From assembly GCA_964473285.1 (NCBI GenBank), contig CAYYOI010000003.1, forward strand, positions 1 to 60,343: a DNA stretch of 60,343 nt, written 5' to 3'. The notes under the pieces were generated by a model, which worked only from the letters and a program-made list of their open reading frames with translations, did not search any database and was not told where the DNA came from. Numbering within the stretch: the first letter of the stretch is position 1; the number at the start of each line of letters is the position of its first letter. Below are positions 7,279 through 14,982 of the stretch, piece after piece. This DNA is from JBNJGT01 sp964473285 (GTDB lineage Archaea > Nanobdellota > Nanobdellia > Woesearchaeales > JACJVW01). The translations under genes and the position numbers were made by a program.

Positions 7279-9357
7279 TTAGCTTTTCCGTCTCTTGATC
7301 TCTTCAAAGGCGTGCTTTATGTTTTCCTGGGTCACTATAACCTTATCTGTGGCCTGGCGTATGGCATTCATGCCTGCCTCCCGGGCGAGGCTTTCAAGGT
7401 CTGCACCGCTCCAGCCTTCGGTCTGGTCTATATACTCATCAAAGGAGCCTTTGAGGGGCATCTTCTTTGAGTGTATCGAGAGGATCTTCTTTCGTGCCTC
7501 TTTGTCAGGAAGACCTACTTCTATCTGCAGCTCTATCCGACCAGGCCTTAGAAGAGAGGGGTCAATGAGGTCTGGCCGGTTGGTGGCTGCGATGACAGTG
7601 ACTTTTTCAAGTTCCTCTATACCATCTATCTCTGTTAGGAGCTGGTTGACCATGCGTTCAGTTGCATCGGTCATTGCAGAACCCCTTACTTTTGATATGC
7701 TGTCGAACTCATCGAAAAAGATGATTGTGGGGGCAACCTGCCTAGCTTTCTGGAAGATCTCTCTTATCTTCTTCTCGCTTTCACCAACCCACTTGCTGAC
7801 AAGTTCAGGGCCTTTTACAGCGATAAAGTTTGCATCAGCCTCGTTTGCTACAGCCTTTGCAAGGAGGGTCTTTCCTGTTCCAGGAGGGCCCTGCAGGAGG
7901 ACACCTCTTGGAGGGTTTATCCCTGCCTGGGTGAAAAGCTCGGGTTTTTGGAGAGGGAGCTGTATGGTCTCTGTCAACTGGCGTTTTGCATCTTCAAGGC
8001 CGCCTATGTCGTCCCATCTTGTCTTTGGCCTATTGATAAGCACTTCCCGCATGGCAGAGGGTTCAACCAATTGAAGTGCGTCCTTGAAATGGCGCATGGT
8101 AACCTGGATCTTCTCCAAAACATTCATGGGAACCTTTTCCTCAAAATCCTTGAGATGGGACACATAGGGCTTGAGGGTTTTCATGGCAGCTTCCTTGCAC
8201 AGTGCTTCAAGATCTGCGCCTGTGTAACCTAATGTCTTTAGAGCAAGGTGGTCAAGGTCCACATCCTCTGCAAGAGGCATCCCACGGGTGTGAATCTGGA
8301 GAATCTCTTTTCGTCCCTGCTCATTCGGGGGATTTATCCTGAGTTCACGGTCGAATCTTCCAGGTCGCCTTAGCGCTTCATCAATGTCATCAGGCCTGTT
8401 TGTCGCAGCGATGACAACAAGGTTTCCCCTGCTCCTGAGCCCGTCCATGAGGGTAAGAAGCTGGGAGACTATACGTTTTTCTGTCTGGTCTTTTCCTTCG
8501 CCACGTTTCGGGGCTATGCTGTCGATCTCGTCGATGAATATGACTGAAGGCCCGCTCTTTTGAGCTTCTTCAAATATGTCACGGATGTGCTTCTCGCTTT
8601 CCCCGTAGTACTTGCTCATCACTTCAGGCCCTGCGATGGAATAGAACTGGGCGTCTGTCTCTGATGCAACAGCCTTTGCAAGAAGTGTCTTTCCTGTTCC
8701 GGGTGGCCCTGTAAGAAGCACACCTTTAGGAGCGCCGATTCCCAGGCGCTCGAATACCTCTGGGTGTTTCATGGGAAGCTCCACCATCTCGCGGATCGCT
8801 TCAACCTCATCGTTAAGGCCTCCTATATCCTCATACGAGATCTCAGGAATCTTCATGGAATCTGCTTTTGCAGGTGTGTCTGAGATAGTTACTTTTGTCT
8901 GGTTTGTCACCTTGACAACCTGATTAGGCGAGACCTTTGTTACCACGAAATGAAGGTGGGTGCCCATCACATCAAAGATAAGCTTTTGACCCTTGATCAT
9001 GGGCTTGTCTATCAGCTTGTTATGGAAGAAGGTTGTTGGGTCCTGACTGAACTGCACCTGCTCAGCAGGTGCAAGGGTGATGCTTTGGGCTGGCTTGTAT
9101 TCAGCCTTTGTCACTTCAACCTTCTCTCCAAGTGAAGTATCTGCATTGAACCTGGTTGTCCCATCCATTCGGATGATGTCAAGGCCTTCGTCTTCAGGCC
9201 TTGCTCTCCAGACAGCGGCAACCGCTTTCTTTTTTCCTTTTATCTGGATGATGTCTCCTGTCTCCAGCTCAAGCTCTTTCATGAAGGCAGAGGGCATCCT
9301 TGCGATGCCACGTCCGACATCCATTTGGATTGATTCTGCAACTGTTAATTGTGCCAT
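7279..9357 (-). CDS. cdc48: Cdc48/VCP-type AAA ATPase
   Basis: This 692-residue double-AAA unfoldase extracts and unfolds proteins for degradation or remodelling. The N-domain (double-psi barrel, about 1-160) is followed by D1, with Walker A 217-224 (G-P-P-G-T-G-K-T) and Walker B V-I-F-I-D-E at 272-277. D2 has Walker A 490-497 and Walker B I-I-F-F-D-E at 545-550. Both domains have R-P-G-R arginine-finger segments. It is slightly shorter than typical archaeal homologues and lacks a long C-terminal tail. Start chosen at the ATG with AAAGGAGG 8 bp upstream. It lies 11 bp after the M50 peptidase gene in an operon with hsp20, so it is probably heat-responsive. Confidence 0.97.
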   Translation of the reverse strand: MAQLTVAESIQMDVGRGIARMPSAFMKELELETGDIIQIKGKKKAVAAVWRARPEDEGLDIIRMDGTTRFNADTSLGEKVEVTKAEYKPAQSITLAPAEQVQFSQDPTTFFHNKLIDKPMIKGQKLIFDVMGTHLHFVVTKVSPNQVVKVTNQTKVTISDTPAKADSMKIPEISYEDIGGLNDEVEAIREMVELPMKHPEVFERLGIGAPKGVLLTGPPGTGKTLLAKAVASETDAQFYSIAGPEVMSKYYGESEKHIRDIFEEAQKSGPSVIFIDEIDSIAPKRGEGKDQTEKRIVSQLLTLMDGLRSRGNLVVIAATNRPDDIDEALRRPGRFDRELRINPPNEQGRKEILQIHTRGMPLAEDVDLDHLALKTLGYTGADLEALCKEAAMKTLKPYVSHLKDFEEKVPMNVLEKIQVTMRHFKDALQLVEPSAMREVLINRPKTRWDDIGGLEDAKRQLTETIQLPLQKPELFTQAGINPPRGVLLQGPPGTGKTLLAKAVANEADANFIAVKGPELVSKWVGESEKKIREIFQKARQVAPTIIFFDEFDSISKVRGSAMTDATERMVNQLLTEIDGIEELEKVTVIAATNRPDLIDPSLLRPGRIELQIEVGLPDKEARKKILSIHSKKMPLKGSFDEYIDQTEGWSGADLESLAREAGMNAIRQATDKVIVTQENIKHAFEEIKRRKS

Positions 9358-9368
9358 TTTGACCTCCT

Positions 9369-9920
9369 TTATGCTATAAGTAATATTATTCCTATGGCTA
9401 TGATTGTCCCGTAGACTCCCTTGTTCCAGTCAAGGATCTTTTTCCCGTCAAAAGGAAGGACAGGTATCATGTTGAATAGACCTATCCATGCATTCAAATG
9501 GGTGCCTATTGCAGTGACTGTCGAAGGGATCACGAGACCTGCTGCAAAAAATGCTGCAGCAAGTATCATGTTCACAACAGGCCCTGCGGCACTGATCATG
9601 CCATACTGTGCTTTTGTGATATTGCCGTTGATCATTACTGCACCTGGGGCAGCAAAGACAATCCCTAAAGGGGATAATCCCAGGGCTACCAGGAGCATCT
9701 TCTTGTCAGCTACAAAGTGCGAGATGCACCCGTATCGCTGGCTTACTAATTTGTGTCCAAGCTCATGCAAGACAAAGCCCAACCCTGCAGTCATAAGGGA
9801 GATGAGGAGGACTTTAGCGAACTGACCGCTAAGCCCTACCTGTGCAATGGTAAAGGCAAGACCTATTGCAAAAAATGAAAGGCCTAAATCCTTTACTTCG
9901 TTTGTCTTGAATTGGTTCAT
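9369..9920 (-). CDS. M50-family membrane metalloprotease (site-2-protease-like)
   Basis: The 183-residue integral membrane protein has the zinc motif H-E-L-G-H (52-56) in a hydrophobic helix and a second motif, N...I-P-V-L-P-F-D-G (Asp158), that supplies the third ligand. The G-P-V-V-N-M segment near 113 is also typical of M50 proteins. It has about four to five membrane segments and no PDZ domain, so it resembles the minimal archaeal S2P forms. It would cleave membrane-embedded substrates. Its ATG overlaps the hsp20 stop by 4 bp and cdc48 follows at once, suggesting a membrane-protein quality-control unit. Confidence 0.88.
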   Translation of the reverse strand: MNQFKTNEVKDLGLSFFAIGLAFTIAQVGLSGQFAKVLLISLMTAGLGFVLHELGHKLVSQRYGCISHFVADKKMLLVALGLSPLGIVFAAPGAVMINGNITKAQYGMISAAGPVVNMILAAAFFAAGLVIPSTVTAIGTHLNAWIGLFNMIPVLPFDGKKILDWNKGVYGTIIAIGIILLIA

Positions 9921-10357
9921 TTGACTTCAATCTGTTTTCGTTTCTGCTCTATCTCTGGCTGCTTTTTTATCTTGACTTCAAGCACACCATTATTGTATGT
10001 AGCATCAACGTTGTCGATGTCTGCGTATTCAGGCAATGATATGAACTTGTAGAAGTTCATGTAACTTCTCCTGTAACTGTCTTTTTCTTTTTCCTCGTCT
10101 TTCTTTTCCACTGATACCTCTAGTCCTCCATCAGTAGCGTTGATGTTGATGTCTTTCTTGTCTACTCCGGGTATCTCAAATGTTGCCACAATCTCGTTCT
10201 CTGTCTCGAAGAGGTCTGCCACGGGCTCACGATAGTCGCCTTGCACGAGATCACCTCTTCCTGGAAGCGCACGCCTGTCTCCGAAAAAACTATCGAACAT
10301 TGAGTCCATCTCACGTTGCATGCGCATCAGTTCATCCCATAACGATCGTCTTCTCAT
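9917..10357 (-). CDS. Hsp20/alpha-crystallin small heat-shock protein
   Basis: This is a 146-residue ATP-independent chaperone. An Arg-rich N-terminal arm leads to the alpha-crystallin domain (about 45-140), with P-V-A-D-L-F-E-T, F-E-I-P-G-V and the C-terminal strand G-V-L-E-V-K-I. The last residues lack a clear I-x-I anchor. The start is set at the ATG at 10357, because GGAGGTGAT lies 5 bp upstream; the GTG nine bases earlier overlaps that site. A TATA-like box at about 10392-10404 leaves a leader of roughly 14 nt. First gene of the operon running down to 5681. Confidence 0.93.
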   Translation of the reverse strand: MRRRSLWDELMRMQREMDSMFDSFFGDRRALPGRGDLVQGDYREPVADLFETENEIVATFEIPGVDKKDININATDGGLEVSVEKKDEEKEKDSYRRSYMNFYKFISLPEYADIDNVDATYNNGVLEVKIKKQPEIEQKRKQIEVK

Positions 10358-10494
10358 TCGTATCACCTCCGGTAAGGAAGAAGGTAAACTAATATATAAA
10401 TATTATGAAAAATGTATGCATTATTTCTTTTAAATGGAAATGATTTCTACAAATTAACACAAAATTTATATACTATGGCTGCAACAATACTTCT
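10358..10494. promoter_or_regulatory. Divergent heat-shock/regulator promoter region with two candidate operators
   Basis: On the minus strand, ATATATAAATATTA (10392-10404, read on plus) serves hsp20. On the plus strand, TTTATATAC (10465-10473) serves the regulator at 10495, about 27 bp away. Two inverted repeats lie between the boxes: GAAAaATG-TATG-CATtaTTTC (10407-10427, imperfect) and GAAAT-G-ATTTC (10437-10447, perfect). The shared half-site GAAA/TTTC makes them candidate operators. This is inference from sequence symmetry. Confidence 0.5.
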
Positions 10495-10893
10495 ATGGTA
10501 ACGCATATATTCCTGCGAAAGATCAATCGTCCCAGAAGGTCGAGGATGGATGATGAGCTGGAGTGGTTATGCGAAAGCCTGGGTTTTTGCAGGGGGCGTG
10601 ATATAGACAGCATCTCAAAGCAGATAGTCTCATGTCTCATGAACCCAAGATACATAGAGGAAGGAGTAACTTCTGAAGAGCTTGCCCGGAGGCTTGATAT
10701 GCCTTTGTCAAGGGTGAATCATCACCTGCGAAACCTTATCGATGCAGGATTTGTATACAGGGCAAAAAGAAAGATCTATCTTCGGGGAGGTAGTGTTAAG
10801 TCTGCAGTAGAAGAATTAAGAAAGGATGCTGACCGCATATTCAATGATCTTGAACAGATCGCTGAGGAGATGGACCGCGTCCTATTCAGATAG
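10495..10893 (+). CDS. Winged-helix transcriptional regulator next to the hsp20 operon
   Basis: The 132-residue protein has a central ArsR-like winged helix (about 38-95), with E-E-L-A-R-R-L-D-M and R-V-N-H-H-L-R-N-L as the recognition region. A C-terminal helix (about 102-132) probably mediates dimerisation. There is no metal or ligand motif. The gene is leaderless: its ATG lies 27 bp after a TATA-like box. Its place, facing hsp20-M50-cdc48, is like that of Phr, the Pyrococcus repressor of hsp20 and an AAA ATPase, but I cannot show that it is a Phr orthologue. The 3' end overlaps metK by 12 bp. Confidence 0.78.
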   Translation: MVTHIFLRKINRPRRSRMDDELEWLCESLGFCRGRDIDSISKQIVSCLMNPRYIEEGVTSEELARRLDMPLSRVNHHLRNLIDAGFVYRAKRKIYLRGGSVKSAVEELRKDADRIFNDLEQIAEEMDRVLFR

Positions 10894-12027
10894 TTCCTGT
10901 TTTAGCTCTTTGACCTTGTCTGTCTTTTCCCAGGTGAATTCAGGTTCTGATCTTCCAAAATGACCATAGCTTGCAGTTTTTGCATATATAGGTCTTTTGA
11001 GATCCAATTCCCTTATAATATTTCCTGGTCGCGTGGGAAAGACTTTCCTGACTGCGCTTATAAGGTCTTTTTCAGGGACTGTTCCTGTGCCTAAGGTGTC
11101 AATCTTTACTGAGACTGGTTCTGAGATTCCTATTGCATAGGCAAGCTGGACCTCGCATCTTTTGGCAAGTCTTGCTGCAACAATATTTTTTGCAATGTAT
11201 CTTGCAGCATAAGCTGCGGACCTGTCGACCTTTGAGGGATCTTTTCCTGAGAAAGCACCGCCTCCATGGCGTCCCATCCCTCCATAGGTATCAACTATTA
11301 TCTTTCTTCCTGTAAGTCCTGCATCAGCCTGTGGCCCTCCTATCTCGAACTTGCCGGTGGGATTTATGAAAATCTTTGTGTTCTCGTCCATGAGATCCTT
11401 GCAGATAGGCCTTATGACATGTGTATCAATCTCTTCTTTCACTTCTTCCTGGCTTATATTGCCCTTGTGATGGGCTGATACTACGATGGTATCCACCCTT
11501 AAAGGCTGATGATTATCGTCATATTCAACTGTCACCTGGGTCTTGCCGTCAGGTCTTAGGAATTCGATGGTGCCATTACGCCTGACATCAGTAAGCTGTT
11601 TGGAGAGCTTGTGGGCAAGGGTTATCGGGAGCGGCATGAGCTCATCTGTCTCGTCGCAGGCATACCCGAACATGAGTCCCTGGTCTCCTGCTCCCTGGTC
11701 TTCTTTTGAGACTCCCTGTGCAATGTCTGGAGACTGGCCTTCGATGCAGTTCATCACACCGCAGGTCTCCCAGTCAAGACCCATCTTTCCGTCAGTATAG
11801 CCTATGTCCCTGATTGCCTTTCGGACAACATCTGGTATATTCACATAGGTTTTAGTGGTGATCTCCCCTCCAACAACTATAAGGCCTGTCTTTGTGAATG
11901 TCTCGCAGGCGACTCGTGCATTCTCGTCCTTTGAAAGTATCGCATCAAGGATGGAATCTGAAATCTTGTCGCATATCTTGTCCGGGTGTCCTTCTGTAAC
12001 GCTTTCTGATGTAAATAGGTAGCTCAT
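10882..12027 (-). CDS. metK: S-adenosylmethionine synthetase, bacterial type
   Basis: Makes S-adenosylmethionine from Met and ATP. The 381-residue sequence is of the bacterial/eukaryotic MetK type rather than the archaeal MAT type: G-H-P-D-K-I-C-D near residue 13, E-D-Q-G-A-G-D-Q-G (ATP site), Y-G-G-M-G-R-H-G-G-G-A-F-S-G-K-D, and K-V-D-R-S-A-A-Y. All three domains are present. Shine-Dalgarno AAAGGAGGG lies just before the ATG. It supplies the cosubstrate that the fourteen radical SAM enzymes and the methyltransferase of this window need, although it stands outside their operons. Confidence 0.96.
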   Translation of the reverse strand: MSYLFTSESVTEGHPDKICDKISDSILDAILSKDENARVACETFTKTGLIVVGGEITTKTYVNIPDVVRKAIRDIGYTDGKMGLDWETCGVMNCIEGQSPDIAQGVSKEDQGAGDQGLMFGYACDETDELMPLPITLAHKLSKQLTDVRRNGTIEFLRPDGKTQVTVEYDDNHQPLRVDTIVVSAHHKGNISQEEVKEEIDTHVIRPICKDLMDENTKIFINPTGKFEIGGPQADAGLTGRKIIVDTYGGMGRHGGGAFSGKDPSKVDRSAAYAARYIAKNIVAARLAKRCEVQLAYAIGISEPVSVKIDTLGTGTVPEKDLISAVRKVFPTRPGNIIRELDLKRPIYAKTASYGHFGRSEPEFTWEKTDKVKELKQELSE

Positions 12028-12083
12028 ATTATCCCTCCTTTCAATAGCAACAGGTTATTCTCTTTTTATGTTTTGTGGACTTA

Positions 12084-12100
12084 CGATAAATATTTAAATC
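12084..12100. promoter_or_regulatory. TATA-like element upstream of the scpB operon
   Basis: The AAATATTTAAAT element is centred about 38 bp before the ATG at 12131, giving a predicted leader of roughly 12 nt. It lies between divergent metK and the scpB operon. Confidence 0.4.
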
Positions 12101-12130
12101 TAGTAGACCTCCAGGGGACTGGGTGTTTTA

Positions 12131-12697
12131 ATGACAAAGTTTACAGACGGTATTATATTCAGGACAATAGTAGAGATACTGGGGGCTCCCCCAGAACACA
12201 TAGACCAATCACTGAGGGGGTTCGTAAAATCCCTGAAAGACTGGGAAGGTCTTCATGTAAGGAAATCTGACTATTCAGAGCCACAGCAGCAGGAAACCTT
12301 ATATTCAATGTTTGTTGAGCTTGAGATAGAGGCAAAGAACATAACTGAACTGATAGGGTTTTGCATTGAGGGAATGCCTTCGACAGTCGAGATAATCGAA
12401 CCAGAAGAGCTGAGCTTTGATTCGCAGGCTTTCTCCCAGGCCATAAATGATCTGCAGGCAAAACTGCATGTTGTCGACAGGAGCCTGAAGGAACTGAATG
12501 CACAAAAGAAAGTGCTTGAAAAGAACACGCATGCGCTTGCAACAAATATAATACTTGTTTCTTTGAAGGAAGGAACAAAAACTCTTGAACAGCTCTCTTC
12601 AAACACAGGGATTGCAAAGGAAAAACTGGAACAGGTATCAAAACAGCTTGTAGAACAGGGAAGAATCAAGGAGGCTGACGGAAACTACTCACTATGA
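12131..12697 (+). CDS. Coiled-coil protein with C-terminal winged helix, upstream of scpB
   Basis: The family is not recognised. The 188-residue protein has an N-terminal alpha/beta part, a heptad-rich helix (about 100-140) and a small C-terminal helix-turn-helix (about 140-185: L-E-Q-L-S-S-N-T-G-I-A). Its stop overlaps the ATG of scpB by 4 bp, so the two are co-translated. The usual partner of ScpB is ScpA, a kleisin; this protein is not clearly ScpA, but a winged helix at the C-terminus is also how kleisins end. A role in SMC-linked chromosome organisation is possible but unproven. Confidence 0.65.
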   Translation: MTKFTDGIIFRTIVEILGAPPEHIDQSLRGFVKSLKDWEGLHVRKSDYSEPQQQETLYSMFVELEIEAKNITELIGFCIEGMPSTVEIIEPEELSFDSQAFSQAINDLQAKLHVVDRSLKELNAQKKVLEKNTHALATNIILVSLKEGTKTLEQLSSNTGIAKEKLEQVSKQLVEQGRIKEADGNYSL

Positions 12698-14004
12698 GCG
12701 CACAAAAGAATTCCGGACTCAAGGCGCAGCTTGAATCTATCCTTTTTGCTGCAGGAAAAGCGGTATCTATCCAGGACCTGCAGAAACTATGCAAGGAAAA
12801 ATCAGATAAGATAAGGGCTGCACTCGGGGAACTCTCAAAGGATTATAATGAGCATGACAGTTCCCTGATGCTGGTTGAGGAAGGAGAGAGTTATAAGCTC
12901 ACTGTGCGTGAGCAGTATTTGCCACTTGTAAAGGATGTGGTCTCAGAGACAGAGCTTCCAAAAAGTATCATGGAAACCTTGGCTGTGATTGCTTTCAAGC
13001 ATCCCATATTGCAATCAGAACTCGTTAAAATACGGTCTAATAAAGCGTATGATCATCTCAATGAGCTTGAACAGACAGGCTATATAAAAAGAGAGGCATA
13101 TGGGAGAACAAGAAAGATACATTTGACACAAAAATTCTTTGATTATTTTGATCTTCCCCCAAATAAGGTTAAGGAGGCATTTGCAAGTTTCGAGGCAGTA
13201 TCAAAAGAGATCGAAAAACAAGAAGACCTTCTTGATGAGGAGATGCAGAAGATACAGGAACAGCGTGCAGAAGAAAAGAAGGCTGCAGAGGATAAAGTGG
13301 GCAATCTTGAGGTCTATGATGCAGAGCCGGAAGAAGATCAGGAAGAAAAGCCATTAGAACTGCAGATATATGATACAAACACAGAACCCATGGGTAATGT
13401 AGAAGTCATACGCGGTGAAGATGTGGTGAAGCAGCCTGAGCTGCCTCTTGATTCAGCAACCCATGAAGTGATTGAAGGTGAGCCTGAAGATTTAGAGGAA
13501 GATTCAGATGAGGACTTGGTTTATGATACAGACGAAGATTCAGATGATGATACAGACGAGGACTCAGGTCAGGATTCATCAAGCGAGGATTCAGACGAAG
13601 ATTCAGTTGATGTCGCAGATGATGATTCAGAAAAGCCAGTTGGAGGTTTAGAAGAGGATTCAGATGATGATTCAGTTGATGTCGCAGATGATGATACAGA
13701 TGAGGACTCAGGTCCGGATTCATCAAGCGATGATTTAGAGGAAGATTCAGACGAAGATTCAAAAAAGACAGTAGAAGGTTCTGAGCAGGATGTAAATCTT
13801 TCAGATGATCTTGAGGAGGATCTTAATAATAAGTTTTCTGATGGTAAAGATGCAGAGGGGGATGAACTCCTGGAGAAGCGCATAAAGGAGAAAGAGGAGG
13901 CATTGCTCGGGAAAAAATCAGAGGATAAGCCAAACAAATGTGATGAGGAGTTTGATTCTATCTCTCAGGATATAGAGGAACAAAAGGATGTCCTCGGAAA
14001 ATAG
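12694..14004 (+). CDS. scpB: ScpB-like segregation/condensation protein with a long acidic tail
   Basis: Residues 1 to about 165 form the two winged helices of ScpB: L-E-S-I-L-F-A-A-G-K near the start, and L-A-V-I-A-F-K-H-P-I-L in the second domain. ScpB bridges the SMC-kleisin ring. A short coiled coil (about 165-200) leads into roughly 180 residues of low complexity rich in Asp, Glu and Ser, with degenerate D-S-D-E-D and V-D-V-A-D-D-D repeats. Total length is 436 aa, about twice the family norm. The tail is encoded by near-repeats of GAT TCA GAC GAA, so it may vary in length between strains. It could be phosphorylated or act as a DNA mimic; both ideas are inference. Confidence 0.85.
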   Translation: MSAQKNSGLKAQLESILFAAGKAVSIQDLQKLCKEKSDKIRAALGELSKDYNEHDSSLMLVEEGESYKLTVREQYLPLVKDVVSETELPKSIMETLAVIAFKHPILQSELVKIRSNKAYDHLNELEQTGYIKREAYGRTRKIHLTQKFFDYFDLPPNKVKEAFASFEAVSKEIEKQEDLLDEEMQKIQEQRAEEKKAAEDKVGNLEVYDAEPEEDQEEKPLELQIYDTNTEPMGNVEVIRGEDVVKQPELPLDSATHEVIEGEPEDLEEDSDEDLVYDTDEDSDDDTDEDSGQDSSSEDSDEDSVDVADDDSEKPVGGLEEDSDDDSVDVADDDTDEDSGPDSSSDDLEEDSDEDSKKTVEGSEQDVNLSDDLEEDLNNKFSDGKDAEGDELLEKRIKEKEEALLGKKSEDKPNKCDEEFDSISQDIEEQKDVLGK

Positions 14005-14134
14005 GGTTGTTGTAACAGTCAGGTGCCCGCATTGCAAAAACAAGATGAAATACCAGGCACAAAAGCTTAATCGGCGCAAGGTCTGCGTTTATTGCGGTAA
14101 ATCATTCAAGGTTGATTCGAAAACGATAGAATGA
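13988..14134 (+). CDS. 48-residue zinc-ribbon protein
   Basis: This small protein has two C-x2-C knuckles (Cys13/Cys16 and Cys33/Cys36) separated by a basic linker, a classic rubredoxin-like zinc ribbon. The start ATG lies 15 bases inside the end of scpB and is preceded by GAGGAAC. The stop overlaps the ATG of the next gene (ATGA). Overlap on both sides plus an intact knuckle pair supports a real gene. It may bind nucleic acid or act as an adaptor; the function is unknown. Confidence 0.8.
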   Translation: MSSENRVVVTVRCPHCKNKMKYQAQKLNRRKVCVYCGKSFKVDSKTIE

Positions 14135-14982
14135 AAAGGATTCTTGGTGTTGCGGTTTTCATCTACGTGTGTGTCATTATAGGTCTTTTATGGTTTTATC
14201 GCACCTCATTCAAGGGTGTTAATGGATGGTATATTCTGGGGGCAATTGCTGTAATGGGGGTTGCTCATTTTGTGTTTGTCTTTTCATGGCGCTACATGCT
14301 AAAAAGGATTGGGTTGGATATATCTTATAGCAGGGCTTTTAGTTACCAGTGCATGGAGGATGCTTTCATGTTCATGCCTGCAAAAACAAATTATCTTACA
14401 CTTCCCTACCTTCTCTCCAGGAAACATAAGATCTCTTTTACACGGGCGTTCGGTTTCAAGATTGTTTTGATTGGCCTGGAGTTATTGTGTGCAATCACCT
14501 TGCTGTTATTGGGAAGAATAGAACTTCTGATTTACCTTGCTGTTATTTTAGGGGGATTCTTCTTTGCGCATCCGCTTTATCGTGTTCTGAGCAAAATGTG
14601 GAAGAGGCTTCCAACGGCATCCTCGATGAAAGAGTTTCTTGGTTTCTCTTACCTTGTGTCAGGGTATGGATTGCTTTTCCTGTTCTGGTTCTTTGAAGGG
14701 GTCAGCCTGTTTCTTATCATCAAGGCATTCAATCCAGAATTCTCCTTGTTTGCAGGGGTTGCTATCCATGGATTATCTACAATTATGGGTGCTATGTCGC
14801 TCCTTCCGGGAGGGATGGGGGTGCGAGAAGGGACTATTGCTTATGTTTTGCATCTTTATGAGATAGGGCTTGCTCTTTCAGTGCCGATCGCAATTCTCGG
14901 GCAGGTTATCACTGTCCTTTTGCCGGTGTTTTTTGGGTATTTGTATTACCGGGTTGCAAGGACTAGTGTGTTCTTATCATGA
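14131..14982 (+). CDS. LPG-synthase-TM/AglD-like multi-pass membrane protein
   Basis: This 283-residue protein has about seven to eight membrane helices and the family signature S-L-L-P-G-G-M-G-V-R-E-G near residue 228 (UPF0104, the lysyl-phosphatidylglycerol-synthase membrane domain). Relatives are fused to or encoded with glycosyltransferases, as in AglD of haloarchaea, and are suspected of moving or presenting lipid-linked sugars. The ATG overlaps the stop of the zinc-ribbon gene. It is the first member of the glycan region, and its 3' end overlaps the convergent gene at 14946 by 37 bp. Confidence 0.82.
   Translation: MKRILGVAVFIYVCVIIGLLWFYRTSFKGVNGWYILGAIAVMGVAHFVFVFSWRYMLKRIGLDISYSRAFSYQCMEDAFMFMPAKTNYLTLPYLLSRKHKISFTRAFGFKIVLIGLELLCAITLLLLGRIELLIYLAVILGGFFFAHPLYRVLSKMWKRLPTASSMKEFLGFSYLVSGYGLLFLFWFFEGVSLFLIIKAFNPEFSLFAGVAIHGLSTIMGAMSLLPGGMGVREGTIAYVLHLYEIGLALSVPIAILGQVITVLLPVFFGYLYYRVARTSVFLS

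Noticed and set aside
12159..12669. Three overlapping minus-strand frames opposite the gene at 12131
   Set aside because: Cys/Ser/Phe-rich shadows of a Glu/Lys-rich coiled coil; the plus-strand gene has the operon overlap with scpB.
13406..13937. Long minus-strand frames opposite the acidic ScpB tail
   Set aside because: Low-complexity repeats coding Asp/Ser on one strand leave the other strand open. The translations are Leu/Asn/Pro or Ser repeats with no ribosome site.
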